Below, in pieces: positions 61,565 through 64,000 of a stretch of 64,000 bases of DNA (position 1 is the first letter of the stretch; each line of letters starts with the position of its first letter). The translations under genes and the position numbers were made by a program. Origin of the DNA: Citrobacter sp. Cu233 (GTDB lineage Bacteria; Pseudomonadota; Gammaproteobacteria; Enterobacterales; Enterobacteriaceae); NCBI RefSeq assembly GCF_030332225.1, contig NZ_JAOWIF010000028.1, forward strand, positions 930,001 through 994,000. Direction: 5' to 3'. The notes beneath the pieces were generated by a model, which had not been told where the DNA came from, ran no database searches, and was given only the letters and a program-made list of their open reading frames with translations.

Positions 61565-62473
61565 TTATTCCAGCCAGAGCAGTTCTGCCATGTCAGCCTC
61601 AGGCGCAGCGTCTTTTAACCAGCGATAAAGCAACTCAATATTTCGTAGTCGGGTTGAAGCTTTTGGCCAGACGAGGTAATACCCCTCTCCTGTCGCGACT
61701 GCCTGTTTAAACGGTAACGCCAGCATCCCGCCCTGAATAGCTGTCAGGCTTAATAGCAGATCGGCGACCGCGATCCCATGCCCGCTCATTGCCGCAAGAC
61801 TTCCCTGTTCCAGGGTATCGAACACTTTGCCACGAGCCAGGTTCAACGCAGGAAATGCCCCGGTACGCTGCAACCAGCGACGCCAGTCGCGGCGATCGAC
61901 GGAAGGATGAATCAATTCACAGACGGCGATATCACTTTGCGCCTGAGCCTGCAACACAGGCGCGCATACCGGGATAAGCCACTCCTGAAACAGCAAACGG
62001 CTGTCCGTATCCTCACCAAAATAACCATTCCCCAACAGGATTGCACAGTCATACGGTTCGCGACTGAATGCGACGGAATCGGTGTCCATCCACACGCTGG
62101 AGATTTCAATCACCGGCGTTGGATGGGCTTCCCGGAAATGCCGCAGCACATCCAGTAGCCAGCGCATGGTCAACGTTGAGGGTGCTTTCAACCGCAGCTC
62201 ATGACTGCTGCTACGAAAAGCATGGCAGGCATGTTCTAAACTCTGAAACCCGGCTGTCAGCTGTTGCGCTAACCCCTGTCCTGAAGGCGTTATCTCAATA
62301 CGGGGGCCGCTACGAACAAACAGTTCGCAGCCAAACCAGGCTTCCAGTGTGCGAATATGACGGCTTACCGCACCAGGCGTGACGTTCAATTGAATAGCCG
62401 CTTTACTAAAGGACCCCAGACGGGCAGCAGCTTCAAAAGCTCTCAGGGCATACAACGGGGGTAGCGTCATCAT
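61565..62473 (-). CDS. LysR-family regulator (GcvA-like)
   Basis: A 302-aa LysR regulator. The N-terminal winged helix is LRAFEAAARLGSFSKAAIQLNVTPGAVSRHIRTLE; the effector domain follows from about residue 90, with the GHGIAVADL turn common to GcvA-type members. It is divergent from the LysE-type gene, with a 106-nt gap, and probably controls it. Effector unknown. An alternative start is one codon downstream. Confidence 0.9.
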   Translation of the reverse strand: MMTLPPLYALRAFEAAARLGSFSKAAIQLNVTPGAVSRHIRTLEAWFGCELFVRSGPRIEITPSGQGLAQQLTAGFQSLEHACHAFRSSSHELRLKAPSTLTMRWLLDVLRHFREAHPTPVIEISSVWMDTDSVAFSREPYDCAILLGNGYFGEDTDSRLLFQEWLIPVCAPVLQAQAQSDIAVCELIHPSVDRRDWRRWLQRTGAFPALNLARGKVFDTLEQGSLAAMSGHGIAVADLLLSLTAIQGGMLALPFKQAVATGEGYYLVWPKASTRLRNIELLYRWLKDAAPEADMAELLWLE

Positions 62474-62579
62474 CGGTTTCTATGTTGAGTTTTACTCACA
62501 GTAGAGCGCAGTTTTATTCGTTTTTCAATGTGGCCCGCAAGCGGAATACTGATGAAAAATAACGTCAGGATCATCAGAT

Positions 62580-63197
62580 ATGAATCTCACTTTACTGGCT
62601 GTATACAGCCTCTCGGTGCTAACACTGTTACTAACGCCTGGCCCTGTTGTGGCGCTGATTACCGCGACAGCGGCACAATACGGCTATCGCCAGGCCTTTA
62701 TGACCCTATGCGGAACTAACGGTGCTTCATTGCTACTGCTTACGCTTGCTGCGCTGATGCTGGCGGGGGTGGTATCACTCTCTCCTCTGTTGCTGTGTGT
62801 GCTGGGTCTCGCCGGATCGCTGTATATCGGCTATAGCGCGTTTTGTAGCCTGTGGGCACGAAATCAAGCCGCCAGCGAAGACTCTCGCCAGCCGTCTCAT
62901 GGGGGATTTATCAACGGTTTTCTGATTGGCGTGTCAAACCCGAAAGATATTCTGTTTTTCGTTTCATTCTTTCCACAATTCATCACCATTACACATAATT
63001 TCGCCGCCAGCATGCTGATACTCACGCTGGTATAGGTCATTTTTGACGTTGCCGTTTTGTCATTTTATATCGTGATTTTCAAACGCTGGATGCCCGCGCG
63101 GTTTGTCAGATACAACGTTTTTATCTCATCCCTGTTCCTGCTGGCGGTAGCGGTGTTTGGCATAATCTATAACACCAATGCAATACGGATGTTGTAG
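62580..63197 (+). pseudogene. LysE/RhtB-family exporter interrupted by an in-frame TAG
   Basis: The frame begins MNLTLLAVYSLSVLTLLLTPGPVVALI, the classic LysE N-terminus, and contains GVSNPKDILFFVSFFPQFI. At 63033-63035 a TAG stops it after 151 residues. The same frame then continues without a break for 53 codons as VIFDVAVLSFYIVIFKRWM and a final hydrophobic segment, ending at TAG 63195-63197. The restored length (205 aa) is normal for the family. The stop falls where the family often has tryptophan, so a TGG to TAG change is likely. Loss of the last membrane segments should inactivate it, unless the stop is a sequencing error or is suppressed. Confidence 0.88.
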
Positions 63198-63266
63198 CCC
63201 GCGTAATCAGGTCATGATGACTGTACCGATGTCTGATGTAATTTATCGGTGTTAATATTCAGCACA

Positions 63267-63503
63267 TCAGAGAATATATACCATAATATTTCCCCGACTA
63301 TCTGCCGGAGCTCTGACCCAGGATAATGCGTCAACCGTGATAATCGCCATTTCATTTTCTAACCTTAGCAGGGGAGTCTTGTCATCAGGAACAGATGAAC
63401 TTTCGCATATTTCGATTACCCCTCGAAAAGCGATGAATACACTGTCAGGAACATCAGATAACTTTATCCATTCAGTCGTGATCGTTAACTTTCGCGTAAA
63501 CAT
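63267..63503 (-). CDS. Unrecognised small protein (78 aa)
   Basis: A 78-aa protein with a strong ribosome-binding site (AGGGA five bases before ATG at 63503). It is predicted mostly beta strand: TRKLTITTEWIKL, SVFIAFRGVIEICES, MAIITVDALSWVRA. Small beta proteins of this shape occur among phage particle components, but that is only a resemblance. Same strand as the next unrecognised gene. Confidence 0.55.
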   Translation of the reverse strand: MFTRKLTITTEWIKLSDVPDSVFIAFRGVIEICESSSVPDDKTPLLRLENEMAIITVDALSWVRAPADSRGNIMVYIL

Positions 63504-63598
63504 CCCGGTCCCTATTTCGCGATTTATATCTCATGATGTAAAGTCTGTTTACAGCAACATATTATGACTGGTAAATTTTCTTTATGTATCGCCAGTAT

Positions 63599-63925
63599 TT
63601 ATCGCTCATCTAAATTAAAATAAAAGTAGTAAAATTCATTTGAAGCATGCTTCACAATCTCAACCGGAAGACTATTTTTGATGAACAGCGACTTTGCAAA
63701 TTCAACATCACCATAAACCCGAAGACAGAAAGGCTTTAATATCTCGCCCTGAGTGCCAAAGCACTCCTGAAGTCGGGTGTCATCCATAAAAATAAAATTG
63801 CCTTTGCGAACCTTAACATTTTCACTCAAATCACGCCATTTCCCTGGTGTAAGAAGAAAACTCGCCCAGCCATTATTCCTCAGCCTTTCAATAACATGAG
63901 TAAATTTAAAATAGTAGCTCTGCAT
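63599..63925 (-). CDS. Unrecognised small protein (108 aa)
   Basis: A 108-aa, AT-rich gene. The protein is rich in aromatic residues (YYFKF at the start, FYYFYFNL near the end) and has no signal or membrane segment. No family recognised. Together with the neighbour at 63267 it opens an AT-rich accessory block that continues past the window. The final 75 bases hold nothing identifiable. Confidence 0.55.
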   Translation of the reverse strand: MQSYYFKFTHVIERLRNNGWASFLLTPGKWRDLSENVKVRKGNFIFMDDTRLQECFGTQGEILKPFCLRVYGDVEFAKSLFIKNSLPVEIVKHASNEFYYFYFNLDER

Positions 63926-64000
63926 TGTGACATCACCACTTGATGTAGCATATAAATACTCTATCTTAAATTTAAGTTGAGCATTTATACTTTTCCTTTT

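Overview
The window reads as chromosome of an enteric gammaproteobacterium, most likely Citrobacter or a close relative. Most proteins follow their Escherichia coli/Salmonella orthologues almost residue for residue (tauABCD, mmuPM, mhp, lacI-lacZ, prp, yahO, yahN, yccM), REP/BIME units separate many genes, and a UhpABC-like sensor set is fused to afuABC as in Citrobacter rodentium. Genus is inferred from gene content only. No rRNA, tRNA or CRISPR array was seen.

Layout. 1-1230: 3' part of an acyltransferase/GNAT 'hemolysin-like' gene. 1289-4703 (minus): tauABCD, taurine import and desulfonation. 5288-13081 (plus): UhpA/UhpB/UhpC-like phosphosugar sensing followed by the AfuABC importer. 13172-15494 (minus): mmuP-mmuM, S-methylmethionine salvage, behind a three-box MetJ operator. 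15770-23345 (minus): mhpABCDFET, 3-phenylpropionate catabolism to pyruvate and acetyl-CoA, with divergent mhpR and a clear MhpR operator. 24350-34100: about 9.8 kb of cargo between mhpR and lacI, genes that are adjacent in E. coli; its first half is AT-rich and carries a divergent type A chloramphenicol acetyltransferase, a YgiN-like monooxygenase, a hexapeptide acetyltransferase, yeeN and orphans, and its second half carries an isochorismatase-like hydrolase, a cold-shock-domain protein, a YmjA homologue, a metallo-hydrolase, a GlxA-type regulator and a methyltransferase. 34122-38391: lacI-lacZ with CRP site, promoter and O1, but without the O3 operator and without lacY/lacA. 38490-45882: prpBCDE (minus) and divergent prpR with a sigma-54 promoter and two PrpR-type palindromes, then yahO and yahN. 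47276-49990: a globin-coupled diguanylate cyclase and a YccM polyferredoxin.

50064-61449 is an iron-acquisition island: a FecBCDE-like ABC importer whose last gene is an RpiR-family regulator, a divergent TonB-dependent receptor, a small lipoprotein, a FoxA-like receptor and an AraC/PchR-like regulator, with three Fur-box-like sites. 61565-63197: a LysR regulator divergent from a LysE/RhtB exporter that is interrupted by an in-frame TAG. From about 63.2 kb an AT-rich stretch with two unrecognised small genes begins.

No wholly new system is proved here. The most promising points are the structured element between two REP copies upstream of the uhp-like genes, the regulatory sites of the uhp/afu cluster, the mhpR-lacI cargo with a palindrome over the cat ribosome-binding site, the RpiR regulator in an iron-transport operon, the hairpin in the TonB receptor leader, and the remodelled lac control region.
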